A stretch of 64,000 nucleotides of DNA from assembly GCF_965222285.1 (NCBI RefSeq), contig NZ_OZ244942.1, forward strand, positions 868,001 to 932,000, written 5' to 3'. A program made the position numbers and the translations under genes. The stretch is from Tepidicaulis sp002389665. GTDB taxonomy: Bacteria > Pseudomonadota > Alphaproteobacteria > Parvibaculales > Parvibaculaceae. Below, piece by piece: positions 31,892 to 41,291 of this stretch (positions within the stretch are counted from its first letter, which is position 1; each line of letters opens with the position of its first letter). Under the pieces are notes generated by a model. The model saw only the letters and a program-made list of their open reading frames with translations. It made no database searches and was not told the DNA's origin.

Positions 31892-32407
31892 CTAACTTGC
31901 CGCGCAATCCCGGCAGAGGCCGGTAATTTCGATCATGCGCTTTTCCTGTTTAAACCCTTCCGCCGCCGCCACTTTCTGCAGGGCCTCGCCGATGGCGGGG
32001 TCCGCGATTTCTTTGGCATTGCCGCAGGACCGGCAGATCAGGAACTGGCTGCTATGGGCGCCCATGCTGCCCAGATCCTGATGGCTGCAGCCGATATAGG
32101 CATTCAGCGATTCGATGCGGTGGACAAGCCCCTGTTCCAGAAGAAAGTCGAGCGCGCGGTAAACCGTGGGCGGTTTGGGATTGTCGTGCTTCTTGCCGAG
32201 CTTGGCGAGCACGTCATAGGCGCCGATGGGCCGGTGCGAACTCCAGACGATTTGCAGTACTTCCTCGCGAATGGGCGTGAGGCGCACCCCGGCGGCATCG
32301 CAAAGTGCCCTCGCGCGGGCAAGGGCATCGTCCACGCAAAGCGAATGATCGTGCGGGGTAAAAGCGGCTGCCGCCGGTTTTTTCACGGTCGAGGATTTGG
32401 GCGCCAA
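31892..32407 (-). CDS. zur: Fur-family regulator, Zur-like, TTG start
   Basis: A 171-aa Fur-superfamily metalloregulator. The winged helix includes RLTPIREEVLQIVWSSHRPIGAYDVLAKL and KPPTVYRALDFLLEQGLVHRIES, which match Zur better than Fur. The structural zinc site is formed by the CRSCG and CRDC cysteine pairs. The N-terminal HDHSLC segment adds metal-binding residues. Zur represses zinc-uptake genes when zinc is sufficient. The start is TTG at 32407, supported by AAGGAAG 6 nt upstream and by absence of a suitable ATG. No zinc transporter gene is adjacent. Confidence 0.85.
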   Translation of the reverse strand: MAPKSSTVKKPAAAAFTPHDHSLCVDDALARARALCDAAGVRLTPIREEVLQIVWSSHRPIGAYDVLAKLGKKHDNPKPPTVYRALDFLLEQGLVHRIESLNAYIGCSHQDLGSMGAHSSQFLICRSCGNAKEIADPAIGEALQKVAAAEGFKQEKRMIEITGLCRDCAAS

Positions 32408-32562
32408 AACGTCTTCCTTGCTGTTTCACCCGTCGCGGGGCGCCATAATAACATCCAGTATAGCATAATGTGGGTTTATCGCTTTTTCGAAGCATCATCA
32501 CGGATGCGTGGCCCGGCCGGCGCTTTGATGCGCGCTTGCGGCGAATCTCCTAGTCTTCGCCC

Positions 32563-33267
32563 ATGTGCGGTCGCTTCGTCATCACCACCCCGCCTCAGGC
32601 GATGAAAGAGTTGTTCGGGTTTCCCGAGCAGCCGAATTTTCCTCCGCGCCGGAACATCGCCCCCACCCAGCCCGTGCCCGTTATTCATACGGGCGAGGGG
32701 CACACGCGGGACGGGGCGCGGCATTTCTCGCTCATGCGCTGGGGGCTCGTGCCGGGCTGGATGAAGAAATTTCCGGACAGCGTGCTCATCAACGCACGGG
32801 CCGAAGCGATCCTCGAAAAACCCTCCTTCAGAGGGGGCATCCGCCACAGAAGGGCGCTCATTCCCGCAGACGGGTTTTACGAATGGGACATCCGCACCAA
32901 ACAGCCCTATTTCATTCACCTGAAAAGCGGCGGCCCCTTCGCCATGGCGGCGATCTGGGAGGACTGGATGGGCGCGGACGGCTCGCAGATCGAAAGCGCG
33001 GCGATCGTTACCGTGGCCGCCAAAGGCGGGCTTGCCCCCATTCATCCGCGCAGCCCGGCCATTCTGGATGAAAGCGCCTGGGATGCCTGGCTCGATACGG
33101 AAAATGTGCGCCCTGCCGATGCGGTGAAACTGCTTTATGAGCCGGGCGCGCCCGCGCTTGCTTTCCATCCTGTCAGTACCCGCGTCAACAAAGTGGCGAA
33201 TGACGATGAAAGCCTGATGGCGCCGGTCGCGGCGGATAGCGGGCCGGGGCAGCTCAGCCTTTTGTGA
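32563..33267 (+). CDS. SRAP/HMCES-family protein (YedK-like abasic-site DNA-protein crosslinker)
   Basis: A 234-aa SOS response-associated peptidase-family protein. It starts MCGRF, and Cys2 is the residue that forms a thiazolidine with abasic sites in single-stranded DNA after Met removal. The conserved INARAEAI, FYEWD and IHPRSPAIL segments supply the active-site Asn, Glu and His. It shields abasic sites during replication. It is divergent from zur. Confidence 0.93.
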   Translation: MCGRFVITTPPQAMKELFGFPEQPNFPPRRNIAPTQPVPVIHTGEGHTRDGARHFSLMRWGLVPGWMKKFPDSVLINARAEAILEKPSFRGGIRHRRALIPADGFYEWDIRTKQPYFIHLKSGGPFAMAAIWEDWMGADGSQIESAAIVTVAAKGGLAPIHPRSPAILDESAWDAWLDTENVRPADAVKLLYEPGAPALAFHPVSTRVNKVANDDESLMAPVAADSGPGQLSLL

Positions 33268-33490
33268 CGGCTTTATGTGAGGGGCCGTTCATTTTTTAAG
33301 CACCTGCGTGATTCTCTTTGAGAGATTGCTGAGCGCCGGGCCAAAGGGCGCGAAAATGCCCGAATTGGCGCGGGAAGGGCGGCGCGCGCTGCTTCATACT
33401 CCACAGGCCCGCATTTTTTGGGATATAGTGGACGCGTTCCGGCCCGCCTCAACACGCCGTTTCAACAGGCAGCCGGCCCATGGAGCCTTG
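33268..33490. other. Intergenic region upstream of the CNNM/CBS gene
   Basis: No convincing gene. An open frame running into the CNNM gene from 33308 encodes low-homology, Arg-rich sequence and has no good ribosome binding site. A promoter for the downstream gene is expected here, but no clear -35/-10 pair is visible to me. Confidence 0.4.
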
Positions 33491-34984
33491 ATGGCCGCTG
33501 ATATCGTTGTCTTGCTGGTGCTGATCGTTCTGAACGGTTTCTTCTCCTTATCGGAGATGGCCGTCGTTTCCTCGCGCCGTCAGCGTCTGCAGGCGCTCCT
33601 TTCGCGCAAGCGCGAGCAGGGCAGCGCCAATACGCAAGGCGTGGAAACGGCCCTGCAGCTTCATGCAGAGCCCGGGCGCTTTTTATCGGCAGTGCAGGTC
33701 GGCATCACGTTGATCGGCGTTTTTGCCGGTGCTTTCGGTGGTGCGACCTTGGCCGAGCCCTTGGCGGCCACCATGTCGGACATCCCCATGATTGGGGATT
33801 ATGCGGGCCCCGCCGCCTTCGCGCTCGTTGTTGTCGTCATCACTTACCTCTCGCTGATTGTCGGCGAGCTGGTGCCGAAACAGATTGCGCTGTCGAACCC
33901 GGAAGCCTTTGCCTCGGCCATTGCCCGGCCCATGACGGTCTTTGCCCGCGCGCTTTCGCCCATCGTCACGCTGCTGTCCAAATCAAGCGATGCACTTCTC
34001 GGCCTTTACGGGGTGAGCGGGCGCGATACATCCGGCGTGACGGAAGAAGAGATCAAACACCTGGTCGAGGAAGGCGTTGCGACCGGCGCCATCGAGACGG
34101 TGGAGCGGGACATCATGAACCGCGTCTTCGGCCTCGGCGATTTGCGCGTCGGGGACATGATGACGCCGCGTGTTTCCATGATCTGGCTCGACACGGAACT
34201 GCCCTACGAGAAGAATCTGGAACTGGTGCGCGAGCATCAGGAACTGCGCTACGGCGTGCGCAAGGGCGAAAACGGTCCGCCCGTCGGCATGGCGCGCATG
34301 GAAGATCTTTTCATCGATTTCAATGCGGGAACGAACGAGGCGCTTTTCGCCAATATGTCGCCGCCGCTCTACATTCCCCGCCGCGCTTCCGTCCTCAAGG
34401 CGCTCAGCATTCTGCAGGCGGAAAGCAAGTTCATGGCCTTCATCATCGACGAATATGGCGAGGTGGTGGGCACGATTTCCATGCGCGATATCTTTACCGC
34501 CATTGTCGGGGATATTTCCGGCCATGCGGCGCATGATAACAATGCCGTCGTCAAACGCGTGGACGGCTCCTATCTCATCGACGGTGTCGTGTCCGCCGAA
34601 GAAGCAAAGCGCGTCCTGAAGCTGAAAAAACTTCCGGGGGACGAATCGAGCGACGTGAACACGCTTGCAGGCGTGATGTTCGACTGGTTCGGACGGCTGC
34701 CGCGCGAGGGCGATTATTTCGCCTGGAACGGCTACCGCTTTGAAGTGGCGGATATGGACGGCCCGCGCGTCGATAAAATCCTGGTCGTGCCGGCGCAGAA
34801 CCTGCCCATCGGCGCCTTCCGCGACAACCGGCAGGCCGAAGCAGTGGCAACGGCGGCGGAGAAAGCCGCAGAAAAAGCAACTGGCACGGCGGGCAAAGAG
34901 GTTGCTGAAAAGCCGGAAACGGGTGAGGGCGATCAGACGGAAGCCGAGATCGTGCCCTTCCGCAAGAACCCGGGCGGCAATTAA
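33491..34984 (+). CDS. CNNM/CBS-domain membrane protein (hemolysin C/CorC-like)
   Basis: A 497-aa inner-membrane protein. DUF21/CNNM transmembrane helices lie at about 1-150 (NGFFSLSEMAVVSSRRQRL, VGITLIGVFAGAFGG, LVVVVITYLSLIVGELVPKQIAL). A CBS pair lies at about 210-340 and a CorC/HlyC domain at about 350-430. A low-complexity Ala/Glu tail closes the protein. The family includes CorB/CorC-type magnesium transporters and is only historically called hemolysin. The ATG at 33491 begins directly at the first helix. It converges on the FAD oxidoreductase gene, with 4 bp between stops. Confidence 0.92.
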   Translation: MAADIVVLLVLIVLNGFFSLSEMAVVSSRRQRLQALLSRKREQGSANTQGVETALQLHAEPGRFLSAVQVGITLIGVFAGAFGGATLAEPLAATMSDIPMIGDYAGPAAFALVVVVITYLSLIVGELVPKQIALSNPEAFASAIARPMTVFARALSPIVTLLSKSSDALLGLYGVSGRDTSGVTEEEIKHLVEEGVATGAIETVERDIMNRVFGLGDLRVGDMMTPRVSMIWLDTELPYEKNLELVREHQELRYGVRKGENGPPVGMARMEDLFIDFNAGTNEALFANMSPPLYIPRRASVLKALSILQAESKFMAFIIDEYGEVVGTISMRDIFTAIVGDISGHAAHDNNAVVKRVDGSYLIDGVVSAEEAKRVLKLKKLPGDESSDVNTLAGVMFDWFGRLPREGDYFAWNGYRFEVADMDGPRVDKILVVPAQNLPIGAFRDNRQAEAVATAAEKAAEKATGTAGKEVAEKPETGEGDQTEAEIVPFRKNPGGN

Positions 34985-34988
34985 GCCT

Positions 34989-36422
34989 CTAAGCGCCGCC
35001 CTCTTGCCGCGCGGCGAGTACTTTGCCCGGATTGAGAATGTTCTCAGGGTCGAGCGCCTGTTTGAGTGCCCGCATCATGTCCATTTCCACCGGTGATTTG
35101 ATCTTCGCCAGCTCATCGCGCTTCAATTGCCCGATGCCGTGCTCCGCGCTGATCGAGCCGCCGAGATCGAGCGCAATGGCATGGACGATGCGGTTGAAGC
35201 GGTCCCATTCTTTCAAGAATGCGTGCTTGTCCATGCCGGGCGGCTGGCTCAAATTGAAATGCACATTGCCGTCGCCGATATGGCCGAAGGGGACGGGGCG
35301 GATGCCCGGCATTTCTTTTGTGACGGCCTCAAGCGCGCGCTCGATGAAGAGCGGCATTTTGGAGACGGGCACGGAAATATCGTGCTTGATGCTGCCGCCT
35401 TCCTCCCGCTGCACATCGGAAAGATTTTCGCGCAGCGCCCAAAGAGCATCGGCCTGCGCGTCCGACTGGGCAATCGTGCCGTCCCGGGTAAGGCCTTCTT
35501 CCATCGCCGCGCCCAGCGTCTCGGTCAACAGCGTTTGCAGCGTGTCCGCCGTTCCCCCGGAAGAAAGCTCGATCAGCACATACCAAGGCGAGGGCGCGCT
35601 TAAAGGATCGCGGGTTCCTTCCATATGTTTCGTCACGAACTCGATGCCGATGCGCGGCATAAGCTCGAAAGAACTGACAAGCCCGCCGGTGCGCGCCTCG
35701 ATGAAATGCAAAAGCGAAACGGTTTTGGCGAGCTCCGGCACGGCGGCAAAGGCAACGGCCTTTGCGCTGGGGCGCGGGAAGAGTTTCAAAACGGCGACGG
35801 TGATGATGCCGAGCGTGCCTTCCGCGCCGAGAAAGAGCTGTTTGAGATCGTAGCCCGTATTATCTTTGCGCAGGCCCCGCAGCCCGTTCCAGATGCGCCC
35901 ATCCGCCAGCACGACTTCGAGCCCAAGTACGAGATCGCGCGCATTGCCGTAGCGCAGCACCGCCGTGCCGCCCGCATTGGTGGAAAGATTGCCGCCGATC
36001 TGGCAGCTGCCTTCCGAGGCAAGCGAGAGGGGAAAGAGGCGGTCTTCTTTTTCTGCCGCTTCCTGAATGGCGGTGAGCGTGACCCCTGCCTCCACCGTCA
36101 GCGTGTTGTTTGCCGCATCGATGGCGCGGATTTTTTTCATACGCTCAAGGGCAAGAATAATGCTGCGCGCATTGTCCGTGATCTGCCCGCCCACAAGCCC
36201 GGTATTGCCGCCCATGGGAATGACCGGGGTTTTCGTTTCATGGGCAAGAGCGAGAAGGCGCGAGACCTCTTCCGTGCTGGCCGGTTTGACGATGGCGGCC
36301 GCTTTACCCTCGTAAAGCCCGCGCCGTTCGCAAAGATAAGGCGCCATCTCGAACGGGTCGGTGACGACATGGGCCCCGCCCACAATCTCTTTTAGCCGGT
36401 CTATCAAAGTGTCATCGCTCAT
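34989..36422 (-). CDS. FAD-linked oxidoreductase, GlcD/D-2-hydroxyacid dehydrogenase type
   Basis: A 477-aa PCMH-type flavoprotein. The FAD-binding segments PVIPMGGNTGLVGGQ, EGSCQIGGNLSTNAGG and LFLGAEGTLGIIT are in the N-terminal half. The C-terminal half has the metal-binding VPFGHIGDGNVHFN and SAEHGIGQLKRDEL of the glycolate/D-lactate/D-2-hydroxyglutarate dehydrogenase group. It oxidises a D-2-hydroxyacid, passing electrons to a quinone or flavoprotein. The partners GlcE/GlcF are not nearby, favouring a single-subunit enzyme. The serine hydrolase gene lies upstream on the same strand, 18 bp apart. Confidence 0.92.
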   Translation of the reverse strand: MSDDTLIDRLKEIVGGAHVVTDPFEMAPYLCERRGLYEGKAAAIVKPASTEEVSRLLALAHETKTPVIPMGGNTGLVGGQITDNARSIILALERMKKIRAIDAANNTLTVEAGVTLTAIQEAAEKEDRLFPLSLASEGSCQIGGNLSTNAGGTAVLRYGNARDLVLGLEVVLADGRIWNGLRGLRKDNTGYDLKQLFLGAEGTLGIITVAVLKLFPRPSAKAVAFAAVPELAKTVSLLHFIEARTGGLVSSFELMPRIGIEFVTKHMEGTRDPLSAPSPWYVLIELSSGGTADTLQTLLTETLGAAMEEGLTRDGTIAQSDAQADALWALRENLSDVQREEGGSIKHDISVPVSKMPLFIERALEAVTKEMPGIRPVPFGHIGDGNVHFNLSQPPGMDKHAFLKEWDRFNRIVHAIALDLGGSISAEHGIGQLKRDELAKIKSPVEMDMMRALKQALDPENILNPGKVLAARQEGGA

Positions 36423-36440
36423 GGCGCTTTCATGGCTTTG

Positions 36441-37859
36441 TTAGAGGGTGCGGCGATAGGCGCGCACGCCGGTGTGAAGATATTGCGCGCGCCCGCTCCC
36501 GTCTTCTCCCAGAAAATGGTAGCCCGCGGCAAGGGTGCGGCCAGGATCGCGCCCGAAAAAGAAATCGGGCCCTGCCGCTTCAAGGGGAATGTCGAGCGGC
36601 GGCTGCACCAGTGCATAATCGGCGGAAGGTACGCGTTTGCAGATCAGACTGCCATTTTCTGCGCGCACTTTCATTTCACCGAGCCCGCAGGCATAGGTGC
36701 CCTCGAAGCGGGCCGCATCGATTTTTTCCGGCACCGGCCCCACATCTTTTTCCGGCAGTTTGACGCCCGCCAGTTCTTCGAAAAGCGCGGGGAAAAGCTC
36801 GTGATAAAGGCCTTTGCCGTCTCCGCCATTCGTTAAAAGCACGATCGCGGTGCCGGAGGCGGGATGAAACCTGAGCCAGGCCGCCTGGCCGATGGTCGAG
36901 CCGTCATGACCGAAAATTTCATAAGCCCCGTCTGCTCCCCGCCACATCATAAAGCCGAGGCCGATTGCATCGATCTCCATACCGACAGGCAAGCGGATAT
37001 TTTCCGCGCGCATGGCAAGGGCGCTTTCCTCGCTTAAAATCCGCGTGCCGTTCGCCGCTATGCCGGGCGCCGTTTCCCCCGATTTGTGAGCGGGCATATG
37101 AAGGCGGGCAAACTCGATGACATCGCGCGCCCGCGCCATGGGCGTTGCCCCGGCAGGGCCATTCGACTGGGCAAGAAAAGCGACAGGTGTGACGGCAAGG
37201 CCCTTTTCCGGCGAACCGATATGGCCGATGGCGGTGAGATAGCGCATCGCCTGTTCGGGCAGGGTGGAAAAGGCAGGTGTGCCGAGCGGCTTGATCAGCC
37301 GGGTGCGCATGGCTTTGTCCCAGTAAAGCCCGCTTGCCGCTTCGATCATACGGCCCGCAATGACAAAGCCGACATTGGAATAGGAGAACATCTCTCCCAA
37401 GGGGTGCACATTTTCCTGGGTCGCCAGAAGCGCCACGAATTTTTCGATCCGGTCCTCGCCGCGCCCGGCATTTTTGAAAAGATCGCCCTCGATGCCGCTC
37501 GTATGAGAAAGAAGATGGCGGAGCGTGACATGGGCGCTCGTCTCCTCATCCTTCACCTTGAAGTCCGGCAGGTATGTGCGCACGGGCAGGTCGAGAGAAA
37601 GGCGGCCTTCTTCCACAAGCTGCATGGCAAGGGTTGCCGTATAAAGCTTGGTGATGGAGCCCACTTGAAAGAGCGCTTCGGGCGTCACCGGCACCTGCGT
37701 TTCCAGATTGAGAACGCCGGCCGCCGCTTCTTCAAGCCTGCCATCCGAAAAGACCGCGAGCGAGGCGCCGGGCACACCGTAGCGCCGGATAAGCGCCTCC
37801 AGCCGCTCGGTGAGCGCCGGATTTGCGGATGCTTTTGCAGGGGAGCGGGACTGGGACAC
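36441..37859 (-). CDS. Serine hydrolase, beta-lactamase/class C esterase family
   Basis: A 472-aa penicillin-recognising-fold hydrolase. Catalytic motifs are SITK at residues 68-71, YSN at 160-162 and HDG at 318-320 in place of KTG, typical of class C-like esterases and D-aminopeptidases. A C-terminal beta domain (about 360-472) follows, ending with an R-rich tail. No clear signal peptide is visible, so it may be cytoplasmic. The substrate could be an ester, beta-lactam or D-peptide. It is upstream of the FAD oxidoreductase and divergent from a VOC-family gene. Confidence 0.9.
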   Translation of the reverse strand: MSQSRSPAKASANPALTERLEALIRRYGVPGASLAVFSDGRLEEAAAGVLNLETQVPVTPEALFQVGSITKLYTATLAMQLVEEGRLSLDLPVRTYLPDFKVKDEETSAHVTLRHLLSHTSGIEGDLFKNAGRGEDRIEKFVALLATQENVHPLGEMFSYSNVGFVIAGRMIEAASGLYWDKAMRTRLIKPLGTPAFSTLPEQAMRYLTAIGHIGSPEKGLAVTPVAFLAQSNGPAGATPMARARDVIEFARLHMPAHKSGETAPGIAANGTRILSEESALAMRAENIRLPVGMEIDAIGLGFMMWRGADGAYEIFGHDGSTIGQAAWLRFHPASGTAIVLLTNGGDGKGLYHELFPALFEELAGVKLPEKDVGPVPEKIDAARFEGTYACGLGEMKVRAENGSLICKRVPSADYALVQPPLDIPLEAAGPDFFFGRDPGRTLAAGYHFLGEDGSGRAQYLHTGVRAYRRTL

Positions 37860-37947
37860 ACCGACCTCTCTTTTTCGCCAAGCTCTTTGCCTGAATCGCA
37901 GGCAGATGATCCTAGCAGGCCGCGCGGGCCTTGCCTAAACTCATGCC

Positions 37948-38820
37948 ATGATCGACATCATAGACCATATCCTCATCGCCGTGCCCGAGCTTGACGGGCC
38001 CGTCGCCGATTACACGCAACTCACGGGCCGTTTGCCCTCCTGGCGGGGCAGCCATCCGGGCCTTGGCTCCGTGAATGCGCTTTTCCGTTTTTCCAACACC
38101 TATATCGAGCTGGTGGCGCCGAAAGGCGAGGGCCGCTTCGGCGATATTCTGCGCACCCATTTGGAGAAAAGCGGAGCCGGCATTATCGGCCTTGCTTTTG
38201 GGGTGGAAGATGCAGCGGGCGCGGCCGCCTTTCTGCGGGAAAAGGGCCTGAGCGCCAGCGATCCTCTGCCCGGTGAAGGGGCCGATGAAAGCGGTGCGTT
38301 TTCCCCCCGGCGCTGGAAAAACGTCATGCTGCCGCCGGAAGAAACGAACGGCCTTTTCATGTTCCTCATCGAGCAGGAAGACAGGCTCGCCTTGCCCTTC
38401 GCGCCTTTGGTGAAAGAGGGTGAGGGCCGGGCGGCGGCGGAAGCGATCGATCATGTGGTGATCAACACGCCGGATGCGGACAATGTCATCGCGCTCCTGC
38501 AAGGCAAACTTGGTCTGCGCCTTGCGCTCGACAATACGGTGAAGGAATGGGGCGTGCGGCAGATCTTCTTCCGCACCGGGCGCATGACCATCGAGGTGAT
38601 TTCCTCGCTCGATGAGAAAAAGCGCGCGAAAGAAGATCATTATTGGGGCCTCACCTTCCGCTATCCCGATCTGACAAAAGCCCGCGCGCGGCTTTTGGAG
38701 GCGGGCGTGCCCGTTTCCGATATCCGCAAGGGCCGCAAGAAAGGAACGGTGGTGGCAACGCCGAAGGGCGCGACCTTCGGCATCCCCACGCTCTTGCTCG
38801 CGCCCGAACGGGCGGAGTGA
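37948..38820 (+). CDS. VOC/glyoxalase-like two-domain protein
   Basis: A 290-aa protein with two glyoxalase-like halves. The first starts IIDHILIAVPELDGPVADY and has the beta-strand ALFRFSNTYIELVAP. The second starts AIDHVVINTPDADNVIALLQGKLGLRL and contains MTIEVISSLDE. It resembles VOC proteins with a Glyoxalase_3-type fold. Substrate unknown. It is divergent from the serine hydrolase gene and convergent with a small exported-protein gene. Confidence 0.85.
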   Translation: MIDIIDHILIAVPELDGPVADYTQLTGRLPSWRGSHPGLGSVNALFRFSNTYIELVAPKGEGRFGDILRTHLEKSGAGIIGLAFGVEDAAGAAAFLREKGLSASDPLPGEGADESGAFSPRRWKNVMLPPEETNGLFMFLIEQEDRLALPFAPLVKEGEGRAAAEAIDHVVINTPDADNVIALLQGKLGLRLALDNTVKEWGVRQIFFRTGRMTIEVISSLDEKKRAKEDHYWGLTFRYPDLTKARARLLEAGVPVSDIRKGRKKGTVVATPKGATFGIPTLLLAPERAE

Positions 38821-38860
38821 TCTGCCCGTTCGTAAAAGTAAGTGCCTTTAGCAGGTACTT

Positions 38861-39151
38861 TTAACAGGCAGCGGCAATTGCGTCCTCAAATGTATAATGA
38901 TCGCCCCCGCCAAGCGGGTTGCCCCAATAAGGCGGAATGATCGTGCGGTAGCGCGGCCCGCTGCTGCGGTAATAGCCGTAAATATAATATTCCTTGCCGG
39001 TCGAGCAGCGAATAACGGTGATATCCGCTTCTTCCCGGTTCGGCGCGGCGGATTGGTGGAAGCGTTTGACCACCTCATAACTTGCCGCAAAACTGGTACC
39101 GGTCATTGCCATGCTGATGGCGATGAGCCCGAGAGCCATCAATTTTTTCAT
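38861..39151 (-). CDS. Small exported cysteine-containing protein
   Basis: A 96-aa protein with a clear signal peptide (MKKLMALGLIAISMAMTGTSFA, cleavage after SFA near residue 22). The short mature domain is rich in Tyr and Gly (CSTGKEYYIYGYYRSSGPRY) and has two cysteines, one at the very C-terminus. Function unknown; likely periplasmic. An AAGGAACG ribosome binding site precedes the ATG. Confidence 0.75.
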   Translation of the reverse strand: MKKLMALGLIAISMAMTGTSFAASYEVVKRFHQSAAPNREEADITVIRCSTGKEYYIYGYYRSSGPRYRTIIPPYWGNPLGGGDHYTFEDAIAAAC

Positions 39152-39273
39152 AAGCGTTCCTTTCTCATCCCTCAGAACGGGTCGCGGAGCCGAAGCTGCA
39201 TCTCGCCGCGACCCTAGAAGGGAGAACGCTTTGCTTGAAAGTCGTACAGATGAATTAGCACAAGAGAAGGAGC

Positions 39274-40257
39274 TTAGGAGCGCGGCGCAGCGGCGCGGCG
39301 CAGCCGGTCGTTAATCGCCTCGCCGAGCCCGGTGTCAGGCACCGGCATGACGGCGATGGATTTTCCTGCCGCCTGCGCATCGAGCTCCTGCAGATAGCGG
39401 AAGAGGTTGGCCGCCGCCTCGCGCAAATCCCCTTGGCGCGACAGGTTGAGTGTCAATGCCGCGCCTTGCAATGCGTCCGGCCCGAAGGCGAGGAGTACTT
39501 CATCGCCGCTTACCTCTTTTGCATTCAGCCGGATCGGCGCGTCTGGGGCATAATGGCTGGCAAGCTGGCCGGGAGAGGAGCGCCCGGCTTCACCTTCTTC
39601 TTCGGCTGCTTCCGCAAGCTTCATGCCGAGCACTGTTTCGATTTCCGCGCGGGCAATGGCGCCGGGACGCAGCAAGGTGGGCGGGCCGTCTTCCGGTAGG
39701 CCGATCACGGTCGATTCCAGCCCGAGCGTGCAGGGCCCGCCATCGAGGACACCGGCGACAAGCGCGCCTGCTTCTTCGAGCGAGCGGGCGACATGTGTTG
39801 CCAGCGTCGGACTGAGGCGGCCGGAGCGGTTGGCGGACGGGGCGGCAAGGGCAAGCCCACTTTCCTGCAAAAGTTCCAGCGCCAAGGGATGTTGCGGCAC
39901 GCGCAAAGCGACGGTGGGAAGACCGGCGCTCACCAGAAGCGACAAAGGCGTCTCCGCCCGGCGTGGCAGAACGAGGGTGAGCGCCCCCGGCCAGAACGCT
40001 TTTGCAAGTGCCTGCGCTCGCGCATCGAAACGGGCATGGACTTCAGCCGCTTGCAAAGAGGGCAGATGCACGATGAGCGGGTTGAAACGCGGGCGGCCCT
40101 TGGCCTCGAAAATCCGTGCGACGGCACGGTCTTGTGTAGCGTCCGCGCCCAGCCCGTAAACGGTCTCGGTCGGAAAGGCAACGAGCTGTCCGGCGCGCAA
40201 AGCGTCCGCGGCTTTTTTGATGTGGGAGGCATCCGGCGGCCAGATGGGAAGCGGCAT
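39274..40257 (-). CDS. tsaC: L-threonylcarbamoyladenylate synthase (Sua5/YrdC)
   Basis: A 327-aa enzyme making threonylcarbamoyl-AMP from threonine, bicarbonate and ATP, the first step of the universal tRNA t6A37 modification. The YrdC domain (about 10-205) has FPTETVYGLGADA, KGRPRFNPLIVHL and LAAPSANRSGRLSPT. The C-terminal Sua5 domain (about 225-327) makes this the long Sua5 form rather than the short TsaC. It lies 7 bp downstream of an SDR gene. Confidence 0.95.
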   Translation of the reverse strand: MPLPIWPPDASHIKKAADALRAGQLVAFPTETVYGLGADATQDRAVARIFEAKGRPRFNPLIVHLPSLQAAEVHARFDARAQALAKAFWPGALTLVLPRRAETPLSLLVSAGLPTVALRVPQHPLALELLQESGLALAAPSANRSGRLSPTLATHVARSLEEAGALVAGVLDGGPCTLGLESTVIGLPEDGPPTLLRPGAIARAEIETVLGMKLAEAAEEEGEAGRSSPGQLASHYAPDAPIRLNAKEVSGDEVLLAFGPDALQGAALTLNLSRQGDLREAAANLFRYLQELDAQAAGKSIAVMPVPDTGLGEAINDRLRRAAAPRS

Positions 40258-40264
40258 GGGCGTA

Positions 40265-41104
40265 TCAGGGCTTTTTGGCGTAAAGGGCTTGGCGGCGCAG
40301 AATGGCGTTCACCGCAGGAGAGGGCAAGGCCCAGGCCAGCCAGGCGATGAAACGGTTGAGGCGGCCCGGAATGTGAACGGGCTTGCCCTGCATCACCGCT
40401 TTATAGCCTTCCTCGGCAACGCGCATGCTTTTCATCCACATGAAGCGCGGCATGGCGGACATCGCCTCGCGCGTGCCCATGACATCGTGAAACTCGGTAT
40501 AGGTGAAGCCGGGGCAGAGCGCTGTGACATGCACGTTCTCGCCCGTATATTCGAGCGCCAGCGCTTGCGACAGTTTGATCTCGAAAGCCTTGGCCGGAAT
40601 GTAAAGCGTGCCGCCCGGCGCGGGCGGCAGAAAACCGGCAAGCGAAGCGACGTTGAGAATACGCCCATAGCCGCGCGCGCCCATGTCCGGTGCAAAGCGG
40701 TGGCAGAGCTCGGCCACGCCCGTCATCATCACCTGGCAGAGCGCGTGCTGATCGGCCCAGCCTGTGTCCCGGTAAAAGCCTGCGACGCCGAAGCCTGCAT
40801 TGCAGACCAGCGCGTCGATATTAAGCCCGCGCATGCGCATTTCATTATGCAGCCATTCGGCGGCGCCCGGTTCTGCCAGATCCAGCGTCACGGCATGAAC
40901 GGTGACGGCAAAGCGATGCTCGAGATCGCGGGCGATTTCATGCAAACGCTTTTCCCGGCGCGCGACGAGCACCAGATCGAAGCCGTTGCGGGCGAAGATT
41001 TCGGCGAGATTCTTGCCGATTCCCGCCGACGCACCGGTGATCAGCGCATGGCGGCCCGTGCCTTCTTTCCGGGCGCTCTCATTGTCTTTTCGTCCGCTCG
41101 CCAT
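40265..41104 (-). CDS. SDR-family NAD(P)-dependent oxidoreductase
   Basis: A 279-aa SDR. After a polar N-terminus it has the cofactor motif TGASAGIGKNLA (about 24-35), CNAGFGVAGF, and an active-site YIPAK motif. The C-terminal extension ends in a hydrophobic helix (RLNRFIAWLAWALPSPAVN), resembling the DltE/YqjQ-like group that acts on lipids or ketones. It precedes tsaC by 7 bp and is divergent from the acyl-CoA dehydrogenase. Confidence 0.9.
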   Translation of the reverse strand: MASGRKDNESARKEGTGRHALITGASAGIGKNLAEIFARNGFDLVLVARREKRLHEIARDLEHRFAVTVHAVTLDLAEPGAAEWLHNEMRMRGLNIDALVCNAGFGVAGFYRDTGWADQHALCQVMMTGVAELCHRFAPDMGARGYGRILNVASLAGFLPPAPGGTLYIPAKAFEIKLSQALALEYTGENVHVTALCPGFTYTEFHDVMGTREAMSAMPRFMWMKSMRVAEEGYKAVMQGKPVHIPGRLNRFIAWLAWALPSPAVNAILRRQALYAKKP

Positions 41105-41291
41105 ATCTTCTCCGGTGCATTGCTGCAGGATTTTGGGGTGAATATGCGTTCATCCTAAACCCGCTTATAACGTGTGCCAGCATATACGAATTTTGTCTTG
41201 AACCGATCCTTCATCGGGCGCAAGAAACGGGCATTCGGCCCGAGCTTTTGGGGATTTGCCCGGGTTTGAGAGCGAAACAGAGGAGACAGGG

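Noticed and set aside
32420..32475. A possible Zur box (TGTTATTATG-like) upstream of zur
   Set aside because: Only one half resembles a Zur site and symmetry is poor, so I do not list it as a feature.
38829..38876. An AT-rich stem (AAAAGTA/TACTTTT) between convergent genes
   Set aside because: The stem is short and A/T-only with a long loop, and no T-run follows, so terminator function is too weak to claim.
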